Source: Tateyamaria sp. syn59
GTDB taxonomy: Bacteria > Pseudomonadota > Alphaproteobacteria > Rhodobacterales > Rhodobacteraceae
Length of the DNA stretch: 64,000 bases
NCBI RefSeq assembly: GCF_007995245.1
Contig: NZ_VCBA01000005.1
Location: 62,001-126,000, forward strand
Direction: 5' to 3'
How positions within the stretch are numbered: the stretch's first letter is position 1; each line of letters opens with the position of its first letter. The translations under genes and the position numbers were made by a program. Shown piece after piece: positions 1 to 8,736 of this stretch. The notes below the pieces were generated by a model. It did no database searches. It had not been told where the DNA came from and saw nothing but the letters and a program-made list of their open reading frames with translations.

Positions 1-376
1 TCGCGGCATAGATCGACCCAAACGCAATCGCGATGGGGGCAAAGATCAGACGACCCAGTGCCCGTTCGGTCCCAAGATGCAGGCCAAAGCGGACACCCCA
101 GGCCATCAGCACAATGGCGATGCCAAACACACCCCAGCCCCCGATCATGAACAGCGGCGCGGCAATGGATGCACCGGTCCGACCCAGCCAGTTCTGCACC
201 GGCGCGTCGGTCGAAGCCATCCAGTTCGGATCATCGGGGCTGTAGCTCAGCATCATCGCCGCCGCCATCAGGCCCGCGATCAACAGGCCGATGCCCACCA
301 ACTCGCGGCCACGCTTTTCAAGCGCCACCTGCATCCCCTGATCAAAAAGCGGATCCCGCCGTGTCTGATATGCCAT
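1..376 (-). CDS. ftsK: DNA translocase FtsK, N-terminal part (runs off window)
   Basis: Only the first 125 codons are inside the window; the reading frame is open to base 1. The visible part begins MAYQTRRDPLFDQG and holds three hydrophobic segments at about residues 27-45, 72-95 and 108-125. This is the arrangement of the membrane anchor of FtsK, which tethers the ATPase motor to the division septum for chromosome segregation. The motor and gamma domains are outside the window. The ATG at 376 has a GAGG ribosome site just upstream and lies 17 bases after the aminotransferase stop. The order amidase-aminotransferase-ftsK is, from memory, a common Rhodobacterales arrangement. The family call rests on the N-terminal anchor and this synteny. 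Confidence 0.8.
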   Translation of the reverse strand, partial: MAYQTRRDPLFDQGMQVALEKRGRELVGIGLLIAGLMAAAMMLSYSPDDPNWMASTDAPVQNWLGRTGASIAAPLFMIGGWGVFGIAIVLMAWGVRFGLHLGTERALGRLIFAPIAIAFGSIYAA

Positions 377-393
377 GCTCGCCTCGTCTTTTC

Positions 394-1575
394 TTATGTG
401 GCGTAAAGCACGTCGCGAATGGCCGTCAGACCCCGCTCCGTCTCTGCCTTTGGGGCCACCAGTGCGGCCCTGATAAACTCATGTCCGGGGTTCATCCCGT
501 CGATCTCTCGCGCCAGATAGGCGCCCGGCAGCACCCGCACGCCGGTTTCTGTCCACAGCTTCAGCGCCGCAGCTTCGCCGTCACCTACCGGCAGCCACAA
601 AAAGAACCCGGCCTCCGGCGACATATACCCCGGCACGTGGCCCAGAATACGGTCGGCCATCTCGTATTTCTCGTGATACTGCGCCCGGTTCTGGATGACG
701 TGTTCCTCATCCGCCCAAACCGCCGCCGCCGCGTGCTGCAAGGGCGTGGGCAAGGGCGTGCCCGCATAGGTCCGCAACTGCTTGGCCTCGCGGATCGTCG
801 CAGGACCACCGACAATGAACCCCGAGCGCAAGCCCGGAAGGTTCGACCGCTTCGACAGCGAGTGAAAGGCCACAACCCGTTCGGGATCCGCATCACCGAT
901 GCACTCCAACACACCCATGGGCGGCACATCGCGATAAATCTCGGAATAGCACTCATCGGCAAAGACCTGGAAATCATACCGCTCTGCCAGCGCGATCAAA
1001 TCCTGCCAATAGTCCTTGCCCGCCACAGCCCCCTGCGGGTTCGCGGGTGAACACATGTAACAGGCCACCGTCCGGTTCAAAATCGCCGGATCGACCGACG
1101 CATAGTCAGGCAAATGCCCCGTCTCAGCCGTCGCGGGCACCAACACAGGCTCAGCTCCCGCCGAAATCGCGGCCAGCATGTAAACTTGGTAAAACGGGTT
1201 TGGCATCAGCACGATCGGCTGTTGCCCATTCTTCACCTCGGGGCAAAGCGCCATGCCGGCATTGTACAACCCCTCGCGTGTCCCGTTCAGCGGCATCACA
1301 TTGTCATCAGCATCCATCGCCACGCCATAGCGGCGGCCCAGCCAGTCACAAAACGCCTGCCTCAGTTCCGGCAACCCTTCATTCGGCGGGTAGTTGTTGA
1401 ACCCGGCGGCGTGCTCCGTGATCACATCCGTGACCCACGCTGGAAAGGCATGTTTCGGCTCACCAATGGTCATATGCACCACATCGCCGCCCGGCTCGAG
1501 ATGGTCGAGCAACGCGCGCAGACGCGGAAACGCATAAGCCGGAAGGTTCGAAAACCGCTCGGGAAACTTCATCAA
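394..1575 (-). CDS. PLP-dependent class I/II aminotransferase (DapC-like)
   Basis: A 393-residue fold-type I aminotransferase. The PLP Schiff-base lysine is K242 in SLSKRSNLPG. Cofactor contacts are visible as N179 (SPANPQG), D207 and Y210 (FADECY), with R250 in LRSGF. The N terminus carries TIGEPKHAFP, usual for the substrate-binding arm. It resembles proteins annotated as N-succinyldiaminopimelate aminotransferase, which would place it in lysine/peptidoglycan precursor synthesis, but substrate cannot be fixed from sequence. The gene lies 17 bases upstream of ftsK and could be cotranscribed with it. The start is the first of two adjacent ATGs. Confidence 0.88.
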   Translation of the reverse strand: MMKFPERFSNLPAYAFPRLRALLDHLEPGGDVVHMTIGEPKHAFPAWVTDVITEHAAGFNNYPPNEGLPELRQAFCDWLGRRYGVAMDADDNVMPLNGTREGLYNAGMALCPEVKNGQQPIVLMPNPFYQVYMLAAISAGAEPVLVPATAETGHLPDYASVDPAILNRTVACYMCSPANPQGAVAGKDYWQDLIALAERYDFQVFADECYSEIYRDVPPMGVLECIGDADPERVVAFHSLSKRSNLPGLRSGFIVGGPATIREAKQLRTYAGTPLPTPLQHAAAAVWADEEHVIQNRAQYHEKYEMADRILGHVPGYMSPEAGFFLWLPVGDGEAAALKLWTETGVRVLPGAYLAREIDGMNPGHEFIRAALVAPKAETERGLTAIRDVLYAT

Positions 1576-1692
1576 ACTGCCTCAGGTTCGGGATCATTTG
1601 CGCCCCGTTTGGACCAAGGATACCCCAACCGCGACTCCCCCGTCCAGAGAAACCCGGCCAAACGACCAACTTGTGGCAATTCCGCCAATTAA

Positions 1693-1770
1693 CTCTTCTT
1701 CTGACCGTAAATACCATGGGGAGATCGAGGGGCAGCGCCCCTCGTCAGCAAAAATAAATCGTGTCGCCGC
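1693..1770 (+). repeat. Dispersed intergenic repeat, copy A
   Basis: Begins CTCTTCTTCTGACC, continues with an ATACC and GGGGAG core, then the hairpin GAGGGGC-AGC-GCCCCTC followed by an A-rich tail and AAATCG. Closely similar copies occur at 27899-27970 and 57970-58050, and a partial one at 48717-48760. It lies between the amidase stop and the aminotransferase start, both on the minus strand. Confidence 0.7.
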
Positions 1771-1785
1771 CAGGCGTCCTTCGGA

Positions 1786-3114
1786 TCAGCTCAACGCCTC
1801 TTCCGCCGCTGCGCCCAGGCGCAACAGCGCCTCTTCCCCGTCCCGAAATCCCATCAGCATAATTCCGCAACTCGGCACACCGGTGGGGAGGGTCAACGCA
1901 CAAATCCCCATCAAATTGCCCACCCTTGTATTGCGCAGGGCCAGCAGGTTCTCGGTTTTGTAGTACTCACTGTCACTGTTCAACCGATCCAGGTTCGGCG
2001 GCAAAATCGGCGCGGATGGCGCCAGCACCGCGTCGTAGGGCGCCACGGCCATATCCCAGGCCTGCCGCACCGCGTCCAACTTGGCCCAAGCCGCATTGTA
2101 GTCCGGCGCGCTGAACTCCTTACCCAACCGGAACCGCTGCAAAATCTCGGCATACATCGCCTCCGGCTCCGCCTCGATCACGTCACGCCACAAGCCATAA
2201 ACCTCACCCGGCATCAGCGGCCCGGCCTGCGCCATCGCCTCTTCAAGTTCCGGCACCTCCAACGGCTCCACCACCGCACCGGCGGCACACAGCCGCTCAA
2301 CGGCGCTGTCAAAGGCCGCCCGCGGCGCATCCCGGATGTCATCCAGCACGACCGTTTTCAGCACCGCAAACCGCCGCCCCTTCAGCGACGCGCCGCGCAA
2401 ATCACCGGAGACGCGCCCTTCCATCGCCGCCATCAGCAGCGCCGCATCCTCAACGGTCCGGGTCAAAGGCCCCACGGTATCAAACTTCAACGACAGCGGC
2501 ACGCACCCTTCCAACGACAGCCGCCCATGGGTCGTTTTCAAGCCAACCAAATCGTTCCAGGCCGAAGGAATACGCACAGACCCACCAGTATCCGACCCGA
2601 TGGCCGCAGGCGCCAATCCAAAGGCCACCGATGCCGCCGCGCCCGAAGAGGACCCACCCGGAACAGCATCCGCGTCATTCACACATGGCGGCGTTGCAGT
2701 CGACGGATTGTACCCCAGTCCCGAAAATGCCAGCTCACTCATATGGGTCTTGCCCAGGCACACCAGTCCCGCCGCCGTCGCATTCTGCACCACTACCGCA
2801 TCCCGATCAGGCACACGACCGGTCAGCAGCTTTGACCCGGCCTCCGTGCCATCACCAGCCGTATCGAACAGATCCTTCCAACTAATCGGCACCCCATCCA
2901 GAACGGACAGGCGCCGCCCCGCCTTCGCCCGTTCAGACGCAGCGCGCGCCTCGGCCATCGCCCGATCCTTGGTCAACCGGGCATAGACGCGATCCCGCAA
3001 CGCATGCCCTTCAATCCGCTCGAAAAACGCCTCGGCCAGATCAACCGGATTCACCTCACCCGCCCCAATGGCGCGGCCCAAATCCGCAGCGCTCTTGCCC
3101 AACCAGTCCTGCAT
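1786..3114 (-). CDS. Amidase signature-family hydrolase
   Basis: A 442-residue amidase-signature enzyme. The Ser-cisSer-Lys triad is visible as K80 (ISWKDLFD), S155 (PGGSSSGAA) and S179 (DTGGSVRIP); the 24-residue spacing between the two serines matches the family. Such enzymes hydrolyse carboxamides; GatA of the tRNA amidotransferase is related, but no gatB or gatC is nearby, so a stand-alone amidase is more likely. It is divergent from the ubiH-like gene, whose start is 83 bases away. A dispersed repeat with a hairpin follows its stop. Substrate unknown. Confidence 0.88.
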   Translation of the reverse strand: MQDWLGKSAADLGRAIGAGEVNPVDLAEAFFERIEGHALRDRVYARLTKDRAMAEARAASERAKAGRRLSVLDGVPISWKDLFDTAGDGTEAGSKLLTGRVPDRDAVVVQNATAAGLVCLGKTHMSELAFSGLGYNPSTATPPCVNDADAVPGGSSSGAAASVAFGLAPAAIGSDTGGSVRIPSAWNDLVGLKTTHGRLSLEGCVPLSLKFDTVGPLTRTVEDAALLMAAMEGRVSGDLRGASLKGRRFAVLKTVVLDDIRDAPRAAFDSAVERLCAAGAVVEPLEVPELEEAMAQAGPLMPGEVYGLWRDVIEAEPEAMYAEILQRFRLGKEFSAPDYNAAWAKLDAVRQAWDMAVAPYDAVLAPSAPILPPNLDRLNSDSEYYKTENLLALRNTRVGNLMGICALTLPTGVPSCGIMLMGFRDGEEALLRLGAAAEEALS

Positions 3115-3197
3115 ACCTGACCTCCGACCTGTTGCCCGAAACGGTAGCGACGTCGCAGCGCATGGACAATCCCACGCGCCCGGCCATATTGCGCCAC

Positions 3198-4424
3198 ATG
3201 ACCCATGACAGCGATATTCTGATTGTCGGCGGCGGGCTTTCCGGCCCGATCCTCGCCCTTGCCCTCGCCCAGACAGGGCACTCCGTCACGGTCATCGACG
3301 CGCTTAGCGAAAAAGTGCGCAAGAACGCCGCCTTCGACGGACGCAGCTACGCGGTCGCGCTGACCTCGCAACGCCTTCTCGAAGGGATCGGTGTCTGGAA
3401 CGACATCGCCGACCACAGCCAGCCTATGCTGGAGATCAAGGTGTCGGACGGGCGTGCGGGCGAAGGGCCATCGCCCTTTTTCATGCACTTCGACCATGCC
3501 GAGATCGAGGAAGGGCCGATGGGCTACATGGTCCAAGACCGGCATATCCGCCGCGCCCTGCTCGACGCCATGGAAGCGACCAAAGGCATCACGCATCTCG
3601 CGGGCGAAACGGTCACGACCCAAGACATCACGCCGGGCGCGGTTACGATCACGCTCGGCACCGACAAGGGCCTCACAGGCAAACTGCTGATCGGCGCCGA
3701 TGGACGCGGCAGCGGCACTGCAACCCGCGCCGGAATCAAGCGCACCGGCTGGGGCTACGGCCAGACCGCGCTGGTCTGCGCCATCGCGCATGAAAGGCCG
3801 CACCACAGCATCGCCCACCAGTTCTTCATGCCACCGGGTCCGCTGGCGATCCTGCCTCTGCCCGGCAATGTTTCTTCGATTGTCTGGAGCGAAACAGACG
3901 AGAACGCCAAACGGTTCAACGTGCTGTCCGACGACGATTACCTGACCATGCTCCGCCCGCGCTTCGGCGACTTTTTGGGCGATATCAGCCTCGCGGGCAA
4001 ACGGTTCACCTACCCACTGTCGCTGTCCCTTGCCCAAACCATCGCCGCCAACCGTTTGGCATTGATCGGCGATGCAGCACACGGCGTCCACCCCATCGCT
4101 GGTCAGGGCCTGAACGCAGGCATGCGCGACATCGCGGCGTTGGCAGAGGTGATCACCGACGCCACCCGCCGGGGCGAAGACATTGGCAGCATCGCTGTGC
4201 TCAAGCGCTACGAGGAATGGCGCCGCTTCGACAACACCGCACTCGCGATGGCGACCGACGGCTTCAACCGTCTGTTTTCAAACGATAACTCTCTGATCCG
4301 TGGCATACGGGATGTCGGCATGGGCGTCGTCAACGCTCTACCAGGCCTGCGCCGCAGCTTCATCCGCGAGGCTGCCGGCCTCACCGGCGATCTGCCACGG
4401 CTGATGCAGGGCCAACGCCTCTGA
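3198..4424 (+). CDS. UbiH/UbiF/Coq6-family FAD-dependent hydroxylase
   Basis: A 408-residue flavoprotein monooxygenase of the ubiquinone-biosynthesis hydroxylase family. The N-terminal dinucleotide fold reads DILIVGGGLSGPILALAL. The DG motif is LIGADGRGSG and the GD motif is LIGDAAHGVHPIAGQG, all in the expected order. These enzymes use FAD, NAD(P)H and O2 to hydroxylate the aromatic ring of ubiquinone intermediates at the membrane. I chose the ATG at 3198 because it places the Rossmann motif about seven residues in; an upstream in-frame ATG at 3132 would add 22 residues without family character. The ring position hydroxylated cannot be deduced. Confidence 0.88.
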   Translation: MTHDSDILIVGGGLSGPILALALAQTGHSVTVIDALSEKVRKNAAFDGRSYAVALTSQRLLEGIGVWNDIADHSQPMLEIKVSDGRAGEGPSPFFMHFDHAEIEEGPMGYMVQDRHIRRALLDAMEATKGITHLAGETVTTQDITPGAVTITLGTDKGLTGKLLIGADGRGSGTATRAGIKRTGWGYGQTALVCAIAHERPHHSIAHQFFMPPGPLAILPLPGNVSSIVWSETDENAKRFNVLSDDDYLTMLRPRFGDFLGDISLAGKRFTYPLSLSLAQTIAANRLALIGDAAHGVHPIAGQGLNAGMRDIAALAEVITDATRRGEDIGSIAVLKRYEEWRRFDNTALAMATDGFNRLFSNDNSLIRGIRDVGMGVVNALPGLRRSFIREAAGLTGDLPRLMQGQRL

Positions 4425-4432
4425 CGGACAAT

Positions 4433-4457
4433 CGTAAGGCGGAGGGGACCTCCGCTC
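4433..4457. repeat. Hairpin repeat GTAAGGCGGAGG, copy 1
   Basis: GTAAGGCGGAGG, loop GGA, then CCTCCGC gives a 7-bp perfect stem directly after the ubiH-like stop and before the convergent Trm112-family gene. The same unit, inverted, follows the HpaI-type aldolase at 49637-49660. It could act as a bidirectional transcription end, but there is no T tract. Confidence 0.55.
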
Positions 4458-4464
4458 CACGCCA

Positions 4465-4641
4465 TCAATCCAGCTTGCGCGCTTCGTCTTCCAGCATCAC
4501 GGGGATGCCATTGCGGATGGGGTAAGCAAGGTTGGCCGCCTCCGACACAAGCTCTTGCTTGTCAGCGTCATAGCGCAAGGTTGTCTGGGTCAGTGGGCAA
4601 ATCAGCGCCTCCAGCATGCGCCGATCAATTTCTACGCTCAT
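4465..4641 (-). CDS. Trm112 family small protein
   Basis: A 58-residue protein beginning [19 protein letters not shown] and containing [17 protein letters not shown] near its end. This is the usual bacterial Trm112-like (YcaR/UPF0434) pattern, in which the LICP and [11 protein letters not shown] motifs are conserved. Eukaryotic Trm112 activates methyltransferases; the role of the bacterial short form is not established. Its ATG overlaps the stop of the Lon-domain gene (ATGA, 4638-4641), so the two are probably translated together. Confidence 0.85.
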   Translation of the reverse strand: MSVEIDRRMLEALICPLTQTTLRYDADKQELVSEAANLAYPIRNGIPVMLEDEARKLD

Positions 4642-5279
4642 TGCATCAATTCCCCTTCGCCACCACGCAACGCGAACTCGATCAAAGTGACCAAAGTCTC
4701 GCGACGGGTACTCAGCGACGGGGCTTCAAGCAAGGCCTGTTTGTCCTCGGGGTCAAAGTCCAGCATCATCGACAGCGAGTTGATCAGCAACTCGTCATCC
4801 GCTTCCTTCAACGTGTCCCAATCCGCCGACAGTGACTGCGCAGCGAAGTAGCGACCCAGCAGGTCGAGGAACAATGGACGATCAAAGGTCGGGTCCTCCT
4901 CGGTCCGGCCCTGATCGCGATCAAATCCGCCCCAGGACACTTCGCAGCGGCGGTAAGGCGTGAATCCATCCACCTCGGTTTGCACACGAAAGCGGGAAAT
5001 GCCTGTAAGAGTGATCAGATACCGGTTGTCCTCGGTTTCCGAAAATTGCGTCACGCGCCCTGCGCAGCCGATGGTGTGCAGCCCGTTGCCCTTGCGACCC
5101 TCGACCTCGTTCGGTTGCACCATCCCGATCAGGCGACCGGGCGTTTTCAACGCATCGTCCAGCATCTGCAAATAGCGCGGCTCAAAGATGTGCAGCGGCA
5201 GCCGCGCACGCGGCAAAAGCAGCGCTCCCGGCAACGGAAAAACCGGGATCACTCCGGGAAGGTCAGCCACTTTGATCAT
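4638..5279 (-). CDS. Lon-type substrate-binding domain protein
   Basis: A 213-residue protein consisting of a stand-alone Lon N-terminal (substrate-binding) domain. The start region contains [20 protein letters not shown] and [10 protein letters not shown], the hallmark of this domain. No AAA+ or protease domain follows, so it is not Lon itself. It may act as a substrate adaptor or chaperone-like factor; its partner is unknown. It sits between a thioredoxin-TPR gene and a Trm112-like gene, a recurrent alphaproteobacterial cluster from memory. The stop overlaps the next start by four bases. Confidence 0.87.
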   Translation of the reverse strand: MIKVADLPGVIPVFPLPGALLLPRARLPLHIFEPRYLQMLDDALKTPGRLIGMVQPNEVEGRKGNGLHTIGCAGRVTQFSETEDNRYLITLTGISRFRVQTEVDGFTPYRRCEVSWGGFDRDQGRTEEDPTFDRPLFLDLLGRYFAAQSLSADWDTLKEADDELLINSLSMMLDFDPEDKQALLEAPSLSTRRETLVTLIEFALRGGEGELMQ

Positions 5280-5306
5280 GCAGTGTCAGCTAGCCCGCAA
5301 AGCGGC

Positions 5307-6224
5307 TCAGGCAAATATCATCGACGACAGTTTGCGCCGCCCGTTCAGCACCACCGGATCGTTCGGTTTCAGCGCGTCGAAAATGGTGAAAAGCTGCTCT
5401 TTCGCAGCCCCATCGTTCCATTCCCGGTCGCGGCGGAAAATCTCCAGCAACTCGTTCACAGCACTTTCGGCATCACCGCTTGCATGCAGCGCCTGCGCCA
5501 GATCAAACCGGGCTTGCAGGTTGCCATCATCCGCCTCAACCGCGGCACGCAACTCTGCTACGGGGCCTGCATCCGCGGCCTGCCGGGCGAGTTGCAATTG
5601 AGCATGCGCGGCTTCCAATTCCGCGCTCTCGGAAATCTCAGCCGGTGCACCGTTCAGGATCGCCTCCGCCTGATCCAGATCTTCCATCGCAATATGCGCG
5701 CGGACAAGTCCACCATACGCACCTGCATGGTTCGGATCTTCACCCAAGATCGCTGCAAAGGTCTGCGCCGCATCCACAGCAGCACCTTCAGCCAACATTT
5801 CTTCGGCCGCGGCCACGGCATCGTTCAGCGTGTCGCCGGGCGCTTCGCCGCCCGCCGCCTTGATCACCCGTTCGATGAACGCCGTCAGTTCAGAGCCCGG
5901 CAACGCACCCTGAAACCCGTCCACCGGTTGCCCCTTGAAAAACGCATAGACGGTCGGGATAGACTGGATCTGCAACTGGCCCGCGATCATCTGAGCCTCG
6001 TCCACGTTGATCTTGATCATCTTGACCGCGCCCTTCGCGGCCTTCACTGCATCTTCGAGCATCGGACCAAGTGTTTTACATGGGCCGCACCACGGCGCCC
6101 AGAAGTCGACAATGATGGGAACGGTCTGCGACGCTTCGATCACATCCTGCGTGAAGGTCGCTTCGGATCCGTCCTTGATCAGGTCGGCATCGGCGGGTCC
6201 GGCGGACAGTCCCAAATCCATCAT
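5307..6224 (-). CDS. Thioredoxin-TPR protein, CnoX/YbbN type
   Basis: A 305-residue protein with an N-terminal thioredoxin fold and C-terminal tetratricopeptide region. The redox motif is intact (W45-C46-G-P-C49 in FWAPWCGPCK). From about residue 120 the sequence is Ala/Leu/Glu-rich helical repeat, e.g. AEAILNGAPAEISESAELE. This is the architecture of YbbN/CnoX, which in E. coli holds substrates and passes them to GroEL under oxidative stress. Many relatives lack CGPC; here it is complete, so redox activity is plausible. Cytoplasmic, no signal peptide. It lies 27 bases upstream of the Lon-domain gene on the same strand. Confidence 0.9.
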   Translation of the reverse strand: MMDLGLSAGPADADLIKDGSEATFTQDVIEASQTVPIIVDFWAPWCGPCKTLGPMLEDAVKAAKGAVKMIKINVDEAQMIAGQLQIQSIPTVYAFFKGQPVDGFQGALPGSELTAFIERVIKAAGGEAPGDTLNDAVAAAEEMLAEGAAVDAAQTFAAILGEDPNHAGAYGGLVRAHIAMEDLDQAEAILNGAPAEISESAELEAAHAQLQLARQAADAGPVAELRAAVEADDGNLQARFDLAQALHASGDAESAVNELLEIFRRDREWNDGAAKEQLFTIFDALKPNDPVVLNGRRKLSSMIFA

Positions 6225-6259
6225 ATCGGCATTCCTTTGGTGGGGCGGCAGATGGCGCT

Positions 6260-6736
6260 TTATATGGACCTCAATCCGCCCGGTGCCAAGTCACTAAGGT
6301 CAATCTGCATCAGCGGCAGCATGCGCCCCGCGATGGCCTCGGACAGCACGCAGCCAATCTCGTGCGCACCCATGCGTTGATAAAAAGGCACGGCGCCCGG
6401 ATCAGCCTCGATCTCTATCCGCATTGCGTCCTGGGCAAGTGCGGTTTCGATAGCCCATTGCACCAACGCACGGCCAACGCCCTTGCCCATGCCCTCGGGC
6501 GCGACAAAGAGCTTGTCGATCTCAGCAACCCCGCCATCCACGACCAGCTTGCAAAGACCTTGCGGCCCGTCCAAGTCAAAGACGACAAGCTGCCCGCTCT
6601 CGACATCTTCGGCGGACACTTGCAGCACCACACGCGCTGCGGCCATGAAATCCTCGTCATACCCCCACACCGCCTTCGACCGGTGCATCAGATCAGTGAG
6701 CAGACCAAGTTCATCAATCCGCGCGGATCGGATCAC
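6260..6736 (-). CDS. GNAT family N-acetyltransferase
   Basis: A 158-residue GNAT protein. The acetyl-CoA-binding motif A is visible as LFVAPEGMGKGVGRALVQWA (xxGxG/A pattern), followed by a VPFYQRMGA motif near the C terminus. The acceptor is unknown. Translation starts at a GTG (6736) that overlaps the xthA stop by four bases, so it is probably translationally coupled to xthA, which precedes it. Confidence 0.85.
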   Translation of the reverse strand: MIRSARIDELGLLTDLMHRSKAVWGYDEDFMAAARVVLQVSAEDVESGQLVVFDLDGPQGLCKLVVDGGVAEIDKLFVAPEGMGKGVGRALVQWAIETALAQDAMRIEIEADPGAVPFYQRMGAHEIGCVLSEAIAGRMLPLMQIDLSDLAPGGLRSI

Positions 6737-7521
6737 AGGTCAAAAGTCGCAAAGACAGGGGCATGATCGCTCGGCTTCTCCCAGCCCCGTGCATCCCTGA
6801 GGATACGGCTGGAATGCGCCGCGTTCGAGATGTCCGGCGTGGCCCACACATGATCGAGACGGCGGCCCTTGTCGGCAGCATCCCAATCCTTGGCCCTGTA
6901 GGACCACCAGCTGTAAAGCTGCCCCTCCGGAATATCGGCGCGGGTCACGTCAACCCAACCCCCCGCGTCCTGCGTCTCGGCCAGATGCTCAACCTCAATC
7001 GGTGTGTGGCTGACGACTTTCAGGAGTTGCTTGTGGGACCACACATCATCCTCACGCGGGGCAATGTTCAGGTCTCCAACGAGGACCGACTTCTCGGGCT
7101 TCTCCCCATGAAACCAGTCGCGCATGTCAGTGAGGTAGTCGAGCTTCTGCCCGAATTTCTCATTCTTCTCGCGGTCCGGCACATCGCCCCCCGCGGGGAC
7201 GTAGAAGTTGTGGACGGTGACGCCGTTCTCAAGCTGCCCCGCGATGTGGCGCGCGTGGCCCAGACCCGCAAAATCCTGCGCGCCCGCTTCGACCATGGGG
7301 ATCTTCGACAGGATCGCGACGCCGTTGTAGCCCTTGTCCCCGCGAGCGACCATGTGGGTGTATCCCAGCGCCTCGAACCCCTCGCGCGGGATCTTGTCAA
7401 CGGGGCTTTTGCACTCTTGCAGGCAGAGGACGTCGGGCGCTTCTTCCTGCAAAAGCTTGAGGACGATGGGTTCGCGGAGGCGGACGGAATTGATATTCCA
7501 CGTGGCGAGGGTGAAGGACAT
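6733..7521 (-). CDS. xthA: Exodeoxyribonuclease III / AP endonuclease
   Basis: A 262-residue enzyme of the exonuclease III family for base-excision repair at abasic sites. Conserved elements in order: TLATWNINSVRLR at the N terminus, LCLQECKSP carrying the metal-binding Glu, LVGDLNIAPREDDVW, and RLDHVWAT then SDHAPVFATF at the C terminus. The start at 7521 was chosen because the family begins directly at the ATWNINS motif; the frame stays open upstream to 7632 without conserved sequence. Its last bases overlap the GNAT gene. Confidence 0.93.
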   Translation of the reverse strand: MSFTLATWNINSVRLREPIVLKLLQEEAPDVLCLQECKSPVDKIPREGFEALGYTHMVARGDKGYNGVAILSKIPMVEAGAQDFAGLGHARHIAGQLENGVTVHNFYVPAGGDVPDREKNEKFGQKLDYLTDMRDWFHGEKPEKSVLVGDLNIAPREDDVWSHKQLLKVVSHTPIEVEHLAETQDAGGWVDVTRADIPEGQLYSWWSYRAKDWDAADKGRRLDHVWATPDISNAAHSSRILRDARGWEKPSDHAPVFATFDL

Positions 7522-7597
7522 GCGGGGACGCTCCGGCTCGGAAATTTGGAGCAGAGTAGACGTGTCCCGGCGTGGTCTCCACCCGGAAAATGCGATT

Positions 7598-7613
7598 TGT
7601 CCCCGCGGGGACA
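7598..7613. repeat. 16-bp perfect palindrome TGTCCCCGCGGGGACA, copy 1
   Basis: A perfect 16-bp inverted repeat 77 bases upstream of the xthA start, in a non-coding stretch (7522-7794). The identical 16-mer occurs again at 50292-50307 inside the DUF3095 gene. It may be an operator or a dispersed palindromic element. Confidence 0.45.
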
Positions 7614-7794
7614 CGCTGTTCGGCGGGGTCACGAATTATCAATGGAACTCTGAGTTTTCCGAGACATCAGTCGCTTAGGCCAACGCGCGGTACGGTATGC
7701 AGATTTTAACCGGTGCGGGGACAGACTGACACGCGAAGGGAGGCGGTCGGTTTCCAAGGGCAGTTTTCGCGCCCGGTGAAACGCCTTCAGACCC

Positions 7795-8736
7795 TTAGCG
7801 TTCACCCCTACGGTACGGCACCATGAGCGCGTCCGGCACGCGGGCGCGACGGGCGACAAGTATCAGTGCCCCGATGGACAGAACGTAGGGCGCCATCAGG
7901 AACAGCTGATAGGGCACATCCTCCACCACGGTTTGAAGACGCAACTGATAGGCGTCGAAAAAGGCAAATAAAAGCGCGCCCAGCAGCGCCTTGCCAGGAC
8001 GCCACGAGGCAAAGACCACGAGCGCGATACAGATCCACCCCCTGCCCTGCACCATCTCGGGAAAGAAGCTGTTGAAGGCCGCGGTGGTCAGGAACGTACC
8101 GCCCACGGCCATCAGCGCGGATCCCGCCACGACGGACCAGATGCGGATACGGATCGGGTTGAGCCCTTGCGCCTCGACCGCGTGGGGATTTTCGCCGGTC
8201 ATGCGGATCGCCAGGCCCAGCGGCGTGCGCGCCAGCGTATAGGCCATGACGACGACGGCGAGCAGCGCCAGATAGGTCGGGAGGGTCTGTGAAAACAGGA
8301 TCGGACCCAGAACCGGCACCTGTGAAAGGATCGGAATGCTGAGCGGGGCAAAAGGTTCGATGGTTGGCGGCAGATCTCCTACCACCACGATCAGGCGGTA
8401 GAGGTAGTAGGACAGCGCCGACGCAAAAAGCGTGATGCCCAGCCCCGACACATGCTGCGACAGGCCAAGCGGCACAGTGAGCATGGCGTGCAAGAGGCCC
8501 ATCACGCTGCCGCTGAGTGCGGCAACCAATAGACCAGCCCACAGATCACCCCCCAGATAGACCGTCAGCCAGCCCGTCATGGCACCCATTGTCATGATCC
8601 CCTCGATCCCGAGGTTCAGAACACCCGACCGCTCGCACAGCAGCGCGCCAAGCACGCCGAAGATGAGCGGCGTGGCGATCCGCAAGACCGCCGCCCAGAG
8701 GCTGGTGTTCAGGAGCAGGTCCAGGGCTTCGGTCAT
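7795..8736 (-). CDS. ABC transporter permease, nucleoside type (second subunit)
   Basis: A 313-residue polytopic permease of the branched-chain amino acid/ribose/nucleoside superfamily. The start region has ATPLIFGVLGALLCERSG and NLGIEGIMTMGAM, typical of the partner permease of BMP-dependent nucleoside importers (NupQ/YufQ type). At least eight hydrophobic segments are visible. The ATG at 8736 overlaps the preceding permease stop (ATGA), so an earlier in-frame ATG at 8790 is unlikely. It is the last gene of the transporter operon; the 273 bases after it up to xthA hold no gene I can support. Confidence 0.88.
   Translation of the reverse strand: MTEALDLLLNTSLWAAVLRIATPLIFGVLGALLCERSGVLNLGIEGIMTMGAMTGWLTVYLGGDLWAGLLVAALSGSVMGLLHAMLTVPLGLSQHVSGLGITLFASALSYYLYRLIVVVGDLPPTIEPFAPLSIPILSQVPVLGPILFSQTLPTYLALLAVVVMAYTLARTPLGLAIRMTGENPHAVEAQGLNPIRIRIWSVVAGSALMAVGGTFLTTAAFNSFFPEMVQGRGWICIALVVFASWRPGKALLGALLFAFFDAYQLRLQTVVEDVPYQLFLMAPYVLSIGALILVARRARVPDALMVPYRRGER

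Noticed and set aside
3051-4091. A 346-codon frame opposite the UbiH-like gene
   Set aside because: No domain recognisable, and the plus-strand flavoprotein motifs are complete.
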